Shown here piece by piece: positions 43,758 to 55,405 of a DNA stretch of 64,000 nucleotides. Position numbers and translations under genes: made by a program. The stretch spans positions 10,106,377 through 10,170,376 of the forward strand of contig OU452230.1 in the NCBI GenBank assembly GCA_911728455.2. The letters run 5' to 3'. The notes beneath the pieces are model-generated. The model was not told where the DNA came from, ran no database searches, and worked only from the letters and a program-made list of their open reading frames with translations. The number at the start of each line of letters is the position of its first letter. Positions within the stretch are counted from its first letter, which is position 1. The stretch comes from Marthasterias glacialis (taxonomy: Eukaryota; Echinodermata; Asteroidea; Forcipulatida; Asteriidae).

Positions 43758-46700
43758 ATGGGCTTTCCGAAAATGCCGGTCTTGGGGCTGCGGGATAAAC
43801 AGGGAGGATGCCAGGGACCGCGGAGTGAGGACACCCCGAGGATGTCCAGTGCAAACCGACATGCAGTGTGTACGTCAACAATAGCCAAGGCCGCTACGTG
43901 TGTGCTGGACCGAAGCCAGCAAAAAAAACGCCGAAAAAAGAAATTGCAGCGCCATGGCCAATAACTTCAGAAATAATGGGGCTAGAGAGAAATTTCTTGT
44001 ACCTGCAGGTAGCTGCCATAGTCCTGCATCCGAAAATCTAGTTTTCCAGGCCAGCCAGGGCCATCTTCCGCCTTGAAAACACCAGGGAGCGGGGCTGCTC
44101 CGAATGCGCTTCAAACGCCTGTCTAATGGAACTTTTGTACACGAAGCTGTAACAGAGTGAAAACAAGACTTAGCAACGGCTCTATCTCCAAAAGTATTGG
44201 CGGGAAACTGACAAGTCTGACACTGCTGGAAAGCCCTGCTCATGGGCTTTCCGAAAATGCCGGTCTTGGGGCTGCAGGATAAACAGGGAGGATGCCAGCG
44301 ACCGCGGAGTGAGGACACCCCGAGGATGTCCAGTGCAAACCGACATGCAGTGTGTACGTCAACAATAGCCAAGGCCGCTACGTGTGTGCTGGACCGAAGC
44401 CAGCAAAAAAAACGCCGAAAAAGAAATTGCAGCGCCATGGCCAATAACTTCAGAAATAATGGGGCTAGAGAGAAATTTCTTGTACCTGCAGGTAGCTGCC
44501 ATAGTCCTGCATCCGAAAATCTAGTTTTCCAGGCCAGCCAGGGCCATCTTCCGCCTTGAAAACACCAGGGAGCGGGGCTGCTCCGAATGCGCTTCAAACG
44601 CCTGTCTAATGGAACTTTTGTACACAAAGCTGTAACAGAGTGAAAACAAGACCTAGCAACGGCTCTATCTCCCACCGTATTGGCGGGAAACTGACAAGTC
44701 TGACACTGCTGGAAAGCCCTGCTCATGGGCTTTCCGAAAATGCCGGTCTTGGGGCTGCTGGATAAACAGGGAGGAAGCCAGGGACCGCGGAGAGAGGACA
44801 CCCCGAGGATGTCCAGTGCAAACCAACATGCTGTGTGTACGTCAACAATAGCCAAGGCCGCTACGTGTGTGCTGGACCGAAGCCAGCAAAAAAAAAAAAC
44901 GCCGAAAAAAAGAAATTGCAGCGCCATGGCCAATAACTCCAGAAATAATGGGGCTAGAGAGAAATTTCTTGTACCTGCAGGTAGCTGCCATAGTCCTGCA
45001 TCCGAAAATCTGGTTTTCCAGGCCAGCCAGGGCCATCTTTCGCCTTGAAAACACCAGGGAGCGGGGCTGCTCCGAATGCGCTTCAAACGCCTGTCTAATG
45101 GAACTTTTGTACACGAAGCTGTAACAGAGTGAAAACAAGACTTAGCAACGGCTCTATCTCCCAAAGTATTGGCGGGAAACTGACAAGTCTGACACTGCTG
45201 GAAAGCCCTGCTCATGGGCTTTCCGAAAGTGCCAGACTTGGGGCTGCGGGATAAACAGGGAGGAAGCCAGGGACCGCGGAGTGAGGACACCCCGAGGATG
45301 TCCAGTGCAAACCGACATGCTGTGTGTACGTCAACAATAGCCAAGGCCGCTACTTGTCTGCTGGACCGAAGTTAGCAAAATAAAAACGCCGAAAAAAGAA
45401 ATTGCAGCGCCATGGCCAATAACTCCAGAAATAATGGGGCTAGAGAGAAATTTCTTGTCCCTGCAGGTAGCTGCCATAGTCCTGCATCCGAAAATCTAGT
45501 TTTCCAGGCCAGTCAGGGCCATCTTCCGCCTTGAAAACACCAGGGAGCGGGACTGCTCCGAATGCGCTTCAAACGCCTGTCTAATGGAACTTTCGTACAC
45601 GAAGCTGTAACAGAGTGAAAACAAGACTTAGCAACGGCTCTATCTCCCAAAGTATTGGCGGGAAACTGACAAGTCTGACACTGCTGGAAAGCCCTGCTCA
45701 TGGGCTTTCCGAAAATACCAATCTTGGGGCTGCTGGATAAACAGGGGGGAAGCCAGGGACCGCGGAGAGAGGACACCCCGAGGATGTCCAGTGCAAACCG
45801 ACATGCTGTGTGTACGTCAACAATAGCCAAAGCCGCTACGTGTCTGCTGGACCGAAGCCAGCAAAAAAAACGCCGAAAAAAGAAATTGCAGCGCCATGGC
45901 CAATAACTCCAGCAATAATGGGGCTAGAGAGAAAATTCTTGTACCTGCAGGTAGCTGCTATAGTCCTGCATCCGCAAATCTGGTTTTCCAGGCCAGCCAG
46001 GGCCATCTTCCGCCTTGAAAACACCAAGGAGCGGGGCTGCTCCGAATGCGCTTCAAACGCCTGTCTAATGGAACTTTTGTACACGAAGCTGTAACAGAGT
46101 GAAAACAAGACTTAGCAACGGCTCTATCTCCCAAAGTATTGGCGGGAAACTGACAAGTCTGACACTGCTGGAAAGCCCTGCTCATGGGCTTTCCGAAAAT
46201 GCCGGTCTTGGGGCTGCGGGATAAACAGGGAGGATGCCAGGGACCGCGGAGTGAGGACACCCCGAGGATGTCCAGTGCAAACCGACATGCAGTGTGTACG
46301 TCAACAATAGCCAAGGCCGCTACGTGTGTGCTGGACCGAAGCCAGCAAAAAAAACGCCGAAAAAAGAAATTGCAGCGCCATGGCCAATAACTTCAGAAAT
46401 AATGGGGCTAGAGAGAAATTTCTAGTACCTGCAGGTAGCTGCCATAGTCCTGCATCCGAAAATCTGGTTTTCCAGGCCAGCCAGGGCCATCTTCCGCCTT
46501 GAAAACACCAGGGAGCGGGGCTGCTCCGAATGCGCTTCAAACGCCTGTCTAATGGAACTTTTGTACACGAAGCTGTAACAGAGTGAAAACAAGACTTAGC
46601 AACGGCTCTATCTCCCAAAGTATTGGCGGGAAACTGACAAGTCTGACACTGCTGGAAAGCCCTGCTCATGGGCTTTCCGACAATGCTGGTCTTGGGGCTG

Positions 46701-49580
46701 CGAGATAAACAGGGAGGAAGCCAGGGACCGCGGAGAGAGGACACCCCGAGGATGTCCAGTGCAAACCTACATGCTGTGTGTACGTCAACAATAGCCAAGG
46801 CCGCTACGTGTGTGCTGGACCGAAGCCAGCAAAAAAAAAAACGCCAAAAAAAAAGAAATTGCAGCGCCATGGCCAATAACTCCAGAAATAATTGGGCTAG
46901 AGAGAAATTTCTAGTACCTGCAGGTAGCTGCCATAGTCCTGCATCCGAAAATCTGGTTTTCCAGGCCAGCCAGGGCCATCTTCCGCCTTGAAAACACCAG
47001 GGAGCGGGGCTGCTCCGAATGCGCTTCAAACGCCTGTCTAATGGAACTTTTGTACACGAAGCTGTAACAGAGTGAAAACAAGACTTAGCAACGGCTCTAT
47101 TTCCCAAAGTATTGGCGGGAAACTGACAAGTCTGACACTGCTGGAAAGCCCTGCTCATGGGCTTTCCGAAAATGCCGGTCTTGGGGCTGCTGGATAAACA
47201 GGGAGGAAGCCAGGGACCGCGGAGTGAGGACACCCCGAGGATGTCCAGTGCAAACCGACATGCTGTGTGTACGTCAACAATAGCCAAGGCCGCTACGTGT
47301 GTGCTGGACCGAAGCCAGCAAAAAAAAACGCCGAAAAAAGAAATTGCAGCGCCATGGCCAATAACTCCAGCAATAATGGGGCTAGAGAGAAATTTCTTGT
47401 ACCTGCAGGTAGCTGCCATAGTCCTGCATCCGAAAATCTAGTTTTCCAGGACAGCCAGGGCCATCTTCCGCCTTGAAAACACCAGGGAGCGGGGCTGCTC
47501 CGAATGCGCTTCAAACGCCTGTCTAATGGAACTTTTGTACACGAAGCTGTAACAGAGTGAAAACAAGACTTAGCAACGGCTCTATTTCCCAAAGTATTGG
47601 CGGGAAACTGACAAGTCTGACACTGCTGGAAAGCCCTGCTCATGGGCTTTCTGACAATGCCGGTCTTGGGGCTGCGGGATAAACAGGGAGGAAGCCAGGG
47701 ACCGCGGAGAGAGGACACCCCGAGGATGTCCAGTGCAAACCGACATGCTGTGTGTACGTCAACAATAGCCAAGGCCGCTACGTGTGTGCTGGACCGAAGC
47801 CAGCAAAAAAAAAAAACGCCAAAAAAAGAAATTGCAGCGCCATGGCCATTAACTCCAGAAATAATGGGGCTAAAGAGAAATTTCTTGTACCTGCAGGTAG
47901 CTGCCATAGTCCTGCATCCGAAAATCTGGTTTTCCAGGCCAGCCAGGGCCATCTTCCGCCTTGAAAACACCAGGGAGCGGGGCTGCTCCGAATGCGCTTC
48001 AAACGCCTGTCTAATGGAACTTTTGTACACGAAGCTGTAACAGAGTGAAAACAAGACTTAGCAACGGCTCTATTTCCCAAAGTATTGGCGGGAAACTGAC
48101 AAGTCTGACACTGCTGGAAAGCCCTGCTCATGGGCTTTCCGAAAATGCCGATCTTGGGGCTGCTGGATAAACAGGGAGGAAGCCAGGGACCGCAGAGTGA
48201 GGACACCCCGAGGATGTCCAGTGCAAACCGACATGCTGTGTGTACGTCAACAATAGCCAAGGCCGCTACGTGTCTGCTGGACAGAAGCCAGCAAAAAAAA
48301 CGCCGAAAAAAGAAATTGCAGCGCCATGGCCAATAACTCCAGAAATAATGGGGCTGGAGAGAAAATGCTTGTACCTGCAGGTAGCTGCCATAGTCCTGCA
48401 TCCGAAAATCTGGTTTTCCAGGCCAGCCAGGGCCATCTTCCGCCTTGAAAACACCAGGGAGCGGGGCTGCTCCGAATGCGCTTCAAAAGCCTGTCTAATG
48501 GAACTTTTGTACACGAAGCTGTAACAGAGTAAAAACAAGACTTAACAACGGCTCTATCTCCCAAAGTATTGGCGGGAAACTGACAAGTCTGACACTGCTG
48601 GAAAGCCCTGCTCATGGGCTTTCCGACAATGCCGGTCTTGGGGCTGCGGGATAAACAGGGAGGATGCCAGGGACCGCAGAGTGAGGACACCCCGAGGATG
48701 TCCAGTGCAAACCGACATGCTGTGTGTACGTCAACAATAGCCAAGGCCGCTACGTGTCTGCTGGACCGAAGCCAGCAAAAAAAACGCCGAAAAAAGAAAT
48801 TGCAGCGCCATGGCCAATAACTCCAGAAATAATGGGGCTAGAGAGAAAATTCTTGTACCTGCAGGTAGCTGCCATAGTCCTGCATCCGCAAATCTGGTTT
48901 TCCAGGCCAGCCAGGGCCATCTTCCGCCTTGAAAACACCAGGGAGCGGGGCTGCTCCGAATGCGCTTCAAACGCCTGTCTAATGGAACTTTTGTACACGA
49001 AGCTTTAACAGAGTGAAAACAAGACTTAGCAACGGCTCTATCTCCCAAAGTATTGGCGGGAAACTGACAAGTCTGACACTGCTGGAGAGCCCTGCTCATG
49101 GGCTTTCGGAAAATGCCCATCTTGGGGCTGCTAGATAAACAGGGAGGATGCCATGGACCGCAGAGTGAGGACACCCCGAGGATGTCCAGTGCAAACCGAC
49201 ATGCTGTGTGTACGTCAACAATAGCCAAGGCCGCTACGTGTCTGCTGGACCGAAGCCAGCAAAAAAATGCCGAAAAAGGAAATTGCAACGCCATGGCCAA
49301 TAACTCCAGAAATAATGGGGCTAGAGAGAAATTTCTTGTACCTGCAGGTAGCTGCCATAGTCCTGCATCCGAAAATCTGGTTTTACAAGCCAGCCATGGC
49401 CATCTTCCGCCTTGAAAACACCAGGGAGCGGGGCTGCTCCGAATGCGCTTCAAACGCCTGTCTAATGGAACTTTTGTACACGAAGCTGTAACAGAGTGAA
49501 AACAAGACTTAGCAACGGCTCTATCTCCCAAAGTATTGGCGGGAAACCGACAAGTCTGACACTGCTGGAAAGCCCTGTTC
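43758..49580 (+). repeat. Block E: units 91-102, mixed Q types
   Basis: Units start at 43758, 44242, 44725, 45211, 45700, 46184, 46668, 47157, 47642, 48130, 48614 and 49098. Units 91, 92 and 96 share GAGGATGCC, CATGCAGTG and AATAACTTCAG. Units 91 and 92 are adjacent near-copies and 96 is a copy 2426 bp (five units) away. Units 96 and 97 share TTTCTAGTACC. Unit 93 has a 12-13 A run and unit 97 about 11 A followed by a second run of eight or nine. Unit 94 (45211) has AAAGTGCCAGACTT, as in unit 24, plus CTACTTGTCTG and a broken run, TTAGCAAAATAAAAACG. Unit 102 (49098) has changes in both hairpin arms. Unit-to-unit order is irregular. Confidence 0.88.
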
Positions 49581-52500
49581 ATGGGCTTTCCGAAAATGCC
49601 GGTTTTGGGGCTGCAGGATAAACAGGGAGGAAGCCAGGGGACGCGGAGTGAGGACACCCCGAGGATGTCCAGTGCAAACCGACATGCTGTGTGTACGTCA
49701 ACAATAGCCAAAGCCGCTACGTGTGTGCTGGACCGAAGCCAGCCAAAAAAAACGCCGAAAAAAGAAATTGCAACGCCATGGCCAATAACTCCAGAAATAA
49801 TGGGGCTAGAGAGAAATTTCTTGTACCTGCAGGTAGCTGCCATAGTCCTGCATCCGAAAATCTGGTTTTACAGGCCAGCCATGACCATCTTCCGCCTTGA
49901 AAACACCAGGGAGCGGGGCTGCTCCGAATGCTCTTCAAACGCCTGTCTAATGGAACTTTTGTACACGAAGCTGTAACAGAGTGAAAACAAGACTTAGCAA
50001 CGGCTCTATCTCCCAAAGTATTGGCGGGAAACTGACAAGTCTGACACTGCTGGAAAGCCCTGCTTATGGGCTTTCCGAAAATGCCGGTCTTGGGGCTGCG
50101 GGATAAACAGGGAGGAAGCCAGGGACCGCGGAGAGAGGACACCCCGAGGATGTCCAGTGCAAACCGACATGCTGTGTGTACGTCAACAATAGCCAAGGCC
50201 GCTACGTGTTTGCTGGACCGAAGCCAGCAAAAAAAAACGCCGAAAAAAGAAATTGCAGCGCCATGGCCAATAACTCCAGAAATAATGGGGCTAGAGAGAA
50301 ATTTCTTGTACCTGCAGGTAGCTGCCATAGTCCTGCATCCGAAAATCTGGTTTTACAAGCCAGCCATGGCCATCTTCCGCCTTGAAAACACCAGGGAGCG
50401 GGGCTGCTCCGAATGCGCTTCAAACGCCTGTCTAATGGAACTTTTGTACACGAAGCTGTAACAGAGTGAAAACAAGACTTAGCAACGGCTCTATCTCCCA
50501 AAGTATTGGCGGGAAACCGACAAGTCTGACACTGCTAGAAAGCCCTGTTCATGGGCTTTCCGAAAATGCCGGTTTTGGGGCTGCAGGATAAACAGGGAGG
50601 AAGCCAGGGGACGCGGAGTGAGGACACCCCGAGGATGTCCAGTGCAAACCGACATGCTGTGTGTACGTCAACAATAGCCAAGGCCGCTACGTGTGTGCTG
50701 GACCGAAGCCAGCCAAAAAAAACGCCGAAAAAAGAAATTGCAACGCCATGGCCAATAACTCCAGAAATAATGGGGCTAGAGAGAAATTTCTTGTACCTGC
50801 AGGTAGCTGCCATAGTCCTGCATCCGAAAATCTGGTTTTCCAGGCCAGCCATGACCATCTTCCGCCTTGAAAACACCAGGGAGCGGGGCTGCTCCGAATG
50901 CTCTTCAAACGCCTGTCTAATGGAACTTTTGTACACGAAGCTGTAACAGAGTGAAAACAAGACTTAGCAACGGCTCTATCGCCCAAAGTATTGGCGGGAA
51001 ACTGACAAGTCTGACACTGCTGGAAAGCCCTGCTTATGGGCTTTCCGAAAATGCCGGTCTTGGGGCTGCGGGATAAACAGGGAGGAAGCCAGGGACCGCG
51101 GAGAGAGGACACCCCGAGGATGTCCAGTGCAAACCGACATGCTGTGTGTACGTCAACATTAGCCAAGGCCGCTACGTGTTTGCTGGACCGAAGCCAGCAA
51201 AAAAAAACGCCGAAAAAAGAAATTGCAGCGCCATGGCCAATAACTCCACAAATATTGGAGCTAGAGAGAAATTTCTTGTACCTGCAGGTAGCTGCCATAG
51301 TCCTGCATCCGAAAATCTGGTTTTACAACCCAGCCATGGCCATCTTCCGCCTTGAAAACACCAGGGAGCGGGGCTGCTCCGAATGCGCTTCAAACGCCTG
51401 TCTAATGGAACTTTTGTACACGAAGCTGTAACAGAGTGAAAACAAGACTTAGCAACGGCTCTATCTCCCAAAGTATTGGCGGGAAACTGACAAGTCTGAC
51501 ACTGCTGGAAAGCCCTGCTCATGGGCTTTCCGAAAATGCCGGTCTTGGGGCTGCGGGATAAACAGGGAGGAAGCCAGGGACCGCGGAGAGAGGACACCCC
51601 GAGGATGTCCAGTGCAAACCGACATGCTGTGTGAACGTCAACAATAGCCAAGGCCGCTACGTGTGTGCTGGACCGAAGCAACCAAAAAAAAAACGCCGAA
51701 AAAAGAAATTGCAGCGCCATGGCCAATAACTCCACAAATATTGGAGCTAGAGAGAAATTTCTTGTACCTGCAGGTAGCTGCCATAGTCCTGCATCCGAAA
51801 ATCTGGTTTTACAACCCAGCCATGGCCATCTTCCGCCTTGAAAACACCAGGGAGCGGGGCTGCTCCGAATGCGCTTCAAACGCCTGTCTAATGGAACTTT
51901 TGTACACGAAGCTGTAACAGAGTGAAAACAAGACTTAGCAACGGCTCTATCTCCCAAAGTATTGGCGGGAAACTGACAAGTCTGACACTGCTGGAAAGCC
52001 CTGCTCATGGGCTTTCCGAAAATGCCGGTTTTGGGGCTGCAGGATAAACAGGGAGGAAGCCAGGGGACGCGGAGTGAGGACACCCCGAGGATGTCCAGTG
52101 CAAACCGACATGCTGTGTGTACGTCAACAATAGCCAAAGCCGCTACGTGTGTGCTGGACCGAAGCCAGCCAAAAAAAACGCCGAAAAAAGAAATTGCAAC
52201 GCCATGGCCAATAACTCCAGAAATAATGGGGCTAGAGAGAAATTTCTTGTACCTGCAGGTAGCTGCCATAGTCCTGCATCCGAAAATCTGGTTTTACAGG
52301 CCAGCCATGACCATCTTCCGCCTTGAAAACACCAGGGAGCGGGGCTGCTCCGAATGCTCTTCAAACGCCTGTCTAATGGAACTTTTGTACACGAAGCTGT
52401 AACAGAGTGAAAACAAGACTTAGCAACGGCTCTATCTCCCAAAGTATTGGCGGGAAACTGACAAGTCTGACACTGCTGGAAAGCCCTGCTTATGGGCTTT

Positions 52501-55405
52501 CCGAAAATGCCGGTCTTGGGGCTGCGGGATAAACAGGGAGGAAGCCAGGGACCGCGGAGAGAGGACACCCCGAGGATGTCCAGTGCAAACCGACATGCTG
52601 TGTGTACGTCAACAATAGCCAAGGCCGCTACGTGTTTGCTGGACCGAAGCCAGCAAAAAAAAACGCCGAAAAAAGAAATTGCAGCGCCATGGCCAATAAC
52701 TCCAGAAATAATGGGGCTAGAGAGAAATTTCTTGTACCTGCAGGTAGCTGCCATAGTCCTGCATCCGAAAATCTGGTTTTACAAGCCAGCCATGGCCATC
52801 TTCCGCCTTGAAAACACCAGGGAGCGGGGCTGCTCCGAATGCGCTTCAAACGCCTGTCTAATGGAACTTTTGTACACGAAGCTGTAACAGAGTGAAAACA
52901 AGACTTAGCAACGGCTCTATCTCCCAAAGTATTGGCGGGAAACTGACAAGTCTGACACTGCTGGAAAGCCCTGCTTATGGGCTTTCCGAAAATGCCGGTC
53001 TTGGGGCTGCGGGATAAACAGGGAGGAAGCCAGGGACCGCGGAGAGAGGACACCCCGAGGATGTCCAGTGCAAACCGACATGCTGTGTGTACGTCAACAT
53101 TAGCCAAGGCCGCTACGTGTTTGCTGGACCGAAGCCAGCAAAAAAAAAACGCCGAAAAAAGAAATTGCAGCGCCATGGCCAATAACTCCACAAATATTGG
53201 AGCTAGAGAGAAATTTCTTGTACCTGCAGGTAGCTGCCATAGTCCTGCATCCGAAAATCTGGTTTTACAACCCAGCCATGGCCATCTTCCGCCTTGAAAA
53301 CACCAGGGAGCGGGGCTGCTCCGAATGCGCTTCAAACGCCTGTCTAATGGAACTTTTGTACACGAAGCTGTAACAGAGTGAAAACAAGACTTAGCAACGG
53401 CTCTATCTCCCAAAGTATTGGCGGGAAACTGACAAGTCTGACACTGCTGGAAAGCCCTGCTCATGGGCTTTCCGAAAATGCCGGTTTTGGGGCTGCAGGA
53501 TAAACAGGGAGGAAGCCAGGGACCGCGGAGAGAGGACACCCCGAGGATGTCCAGTGCAAACCGACATGCTGTGTGTACGTCAACAATAGCCAAGGCCGCT
53601 ACGTGTTTGCTGGACCGAAGCCAGCAAAAAAAAACGCCGAAAAAAGAAATTGCAGCGCCATGGCCAATAACTCCAGAAATAATGGGGCTAGAGAGAAATT
53701 TCTTGTACCTGCAGGTAGCTGCCATAGTCCTGCATCCGAAAATCTGGTTTTCCAGGCCAGCCATGACCATCTTCCGCCTTGAAAACACCAGGGAGCGGGG
53801 CTGCTCCGAATGCTCTTCAAACGCCTGTCTAATGGAACTTTTGTACACGAAGCTGTAACAGAGTGAAAACAAGACTTAGCAACGGCTCTATCTCCCAAAG
53901 TATTGGCGGGAAACTGACAAGTCTGACACTGCTGGAAAGCCCTGCTTATGGGCTTTCCGAAAATGCCGGTCTTGGGGCTGCGGGATAAACAGGGAGGAAG
54001 CCAGGGACCGCGGAGAGAGGACACCCCGAGGATGTCCAGTGCAAACCGACATGCTGTGTGTACGTCAACATTAGCCAAGGCCGCTACGTGTTTGCTGGAC
54101 CGAAGCCAGCAAAAAAAAAACGCCGAAAAAAGAAATTGCAGCGCCATGGCCAATAACTCCACAAATATTGGAGCTAGAGAGAAATTTCTTGTACCTGCAG
54201 GTAGCTGCCATAGTCCTGCATCCGAAAATCTGGTTTTACAACCCAGCCATGGCCATCTTCCGCCTTGAAAACACCAGGGAGCGGGGCTGCTCCGAATGCG
54301 CTTCAAACGCCTGTCTAATGGAACTTTTGTACACGAAGCTGTAACAGAGTGAAAACAAGACTTAGCAACGGCTCTATCTCCCAAAGTATTGGCGGGAAAC
54401 TGACAAGTCTGACACTGCTGGAAAGCCCTGCTCATGGGCTTTCCGAAAATGCCGGTCTTGGGGCTGCGGGATAAACAGGGAGGAAGCCAGGGACCGCGGA
54501 GAGAGGACACCCCGAGGATGTCCAGTGCAAACCGACATGCTGTGTGAACGTCAACAATAGCCAAGGCCGCTACGTGTGTGCTGGACCGAAGCAACCAAAA
54601 AAAAAACGCCGAAAAAAGAAATTGCAGCGCCATGGCCAATAACTCCACAAATATTGGAGCTAGAGAGAAATTTCTTGTACCTGCAGGTAGCTGCCATAGT
54701 CCTGCATCCGAAAATCTGGTTTTACAACCCAGCCATGGCCATCTTCCGCCTTGAAAACACCAGGGAGCGGGGCTGCTCCGAATGCGCTTCAAACGCCTGT
54801 CTAATGGAACTTTTGTACACGAAGCTGTAACAGAGTGAAAACAAGACTTAGCAACGGCTCTATCTCCCAAAGTATTGGCGGGAAACTGACAAGTCTGACA
54901 CTGCTGGAAAGCCCTGCTCATGGGCTTTCCGAAAATGCCGGTCTTGGGGCTGCGGGATAAACAGGGAGGAAGCCAGGGACCGCGGAGAGAGGACACCCCG
55001 AGGATGTCCAGTGCAAACCGACATGCTGTGTGAACGTCAACAATAGCCAAGGCCGCTACGTGTGTGCTGGACCGAAGCAACCAAAAAAAAAACGCCTAAA
55101 AAAGAAATTGCAGCGCCATGGCCAATAACTCCAGAAATAATGGGGCTAGAGAGAAAATTTTTGTACCTGCAGGTAGCTGCCATAGTCCTGCATCCACAAA
55201 TCTGGTTTTCCAGGCCAGCCAGGGCCATCTTCCGCCTTGAAAACACCAGGGAGCGGGGCTGCTCCAAATGCGCTTCAAACGCCTGTCTAATGGAACTTTT
55301 GTACACGAAGCTGTAACAGAGTGAAAACAAGACTTAGCAACGGCTCTATCTCCCAAAGTATTGGCGGGAAACTGACAAGTCTGACACTGCTGGAAAGCCC
55401 TGCTC
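49581..55405 (+). repeat. Block F: units 103-114, shuffled X/Y/Z/W types
   Basis: X (49581, 50551, 52007, mosaic copy at 53463) has GGTTTTGGGG and GAATGCTCTTC; the first three also have GGGGACGCGG and AGCCAGCCAAAA. Y (50066, 52492) has TGCTTATGGG and TTTTACAAGCC. Z (51036, 52977, 53948) has CAACATTAGCC, CACAAATATTGG and TTTTACAACCC. W (51521, 54434, and the left part of 54920) has GTGTGAACGTC and AAGCAACC. The order is X Y X Z W X Y Z X Z W W. Copies of one type look almost identical. W at 51521 and at 54434, 2913 bp or six units apart, show no difference I can find. The unit at 54920 turns into another type after its A-run (CGCCTAAAAAAG, CATCCACAAATC). Confidence 0.87.
53599..55080 (-). other. 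Longest open frame: satellite read-through, not a gene
   Basis: A 493-codon minus-strand frame crosses about three units without a stop. It exists because these units are 486 bp (162 codons), so one stop-free frame continues from unit to unit. Its translation is a 162-residue repeat. Similar frames lie at 43875-45344, 10450-11901 and 5126-6571 on the minus strand. Where the A-run makes the unit 484 or 485 bp the frame shifts and ends. The A-run sits inside the frame and varies freely, which argues against protein-coding selection. I see no introns, promoter or unique flank to support a gene. Confidence 0.6.
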
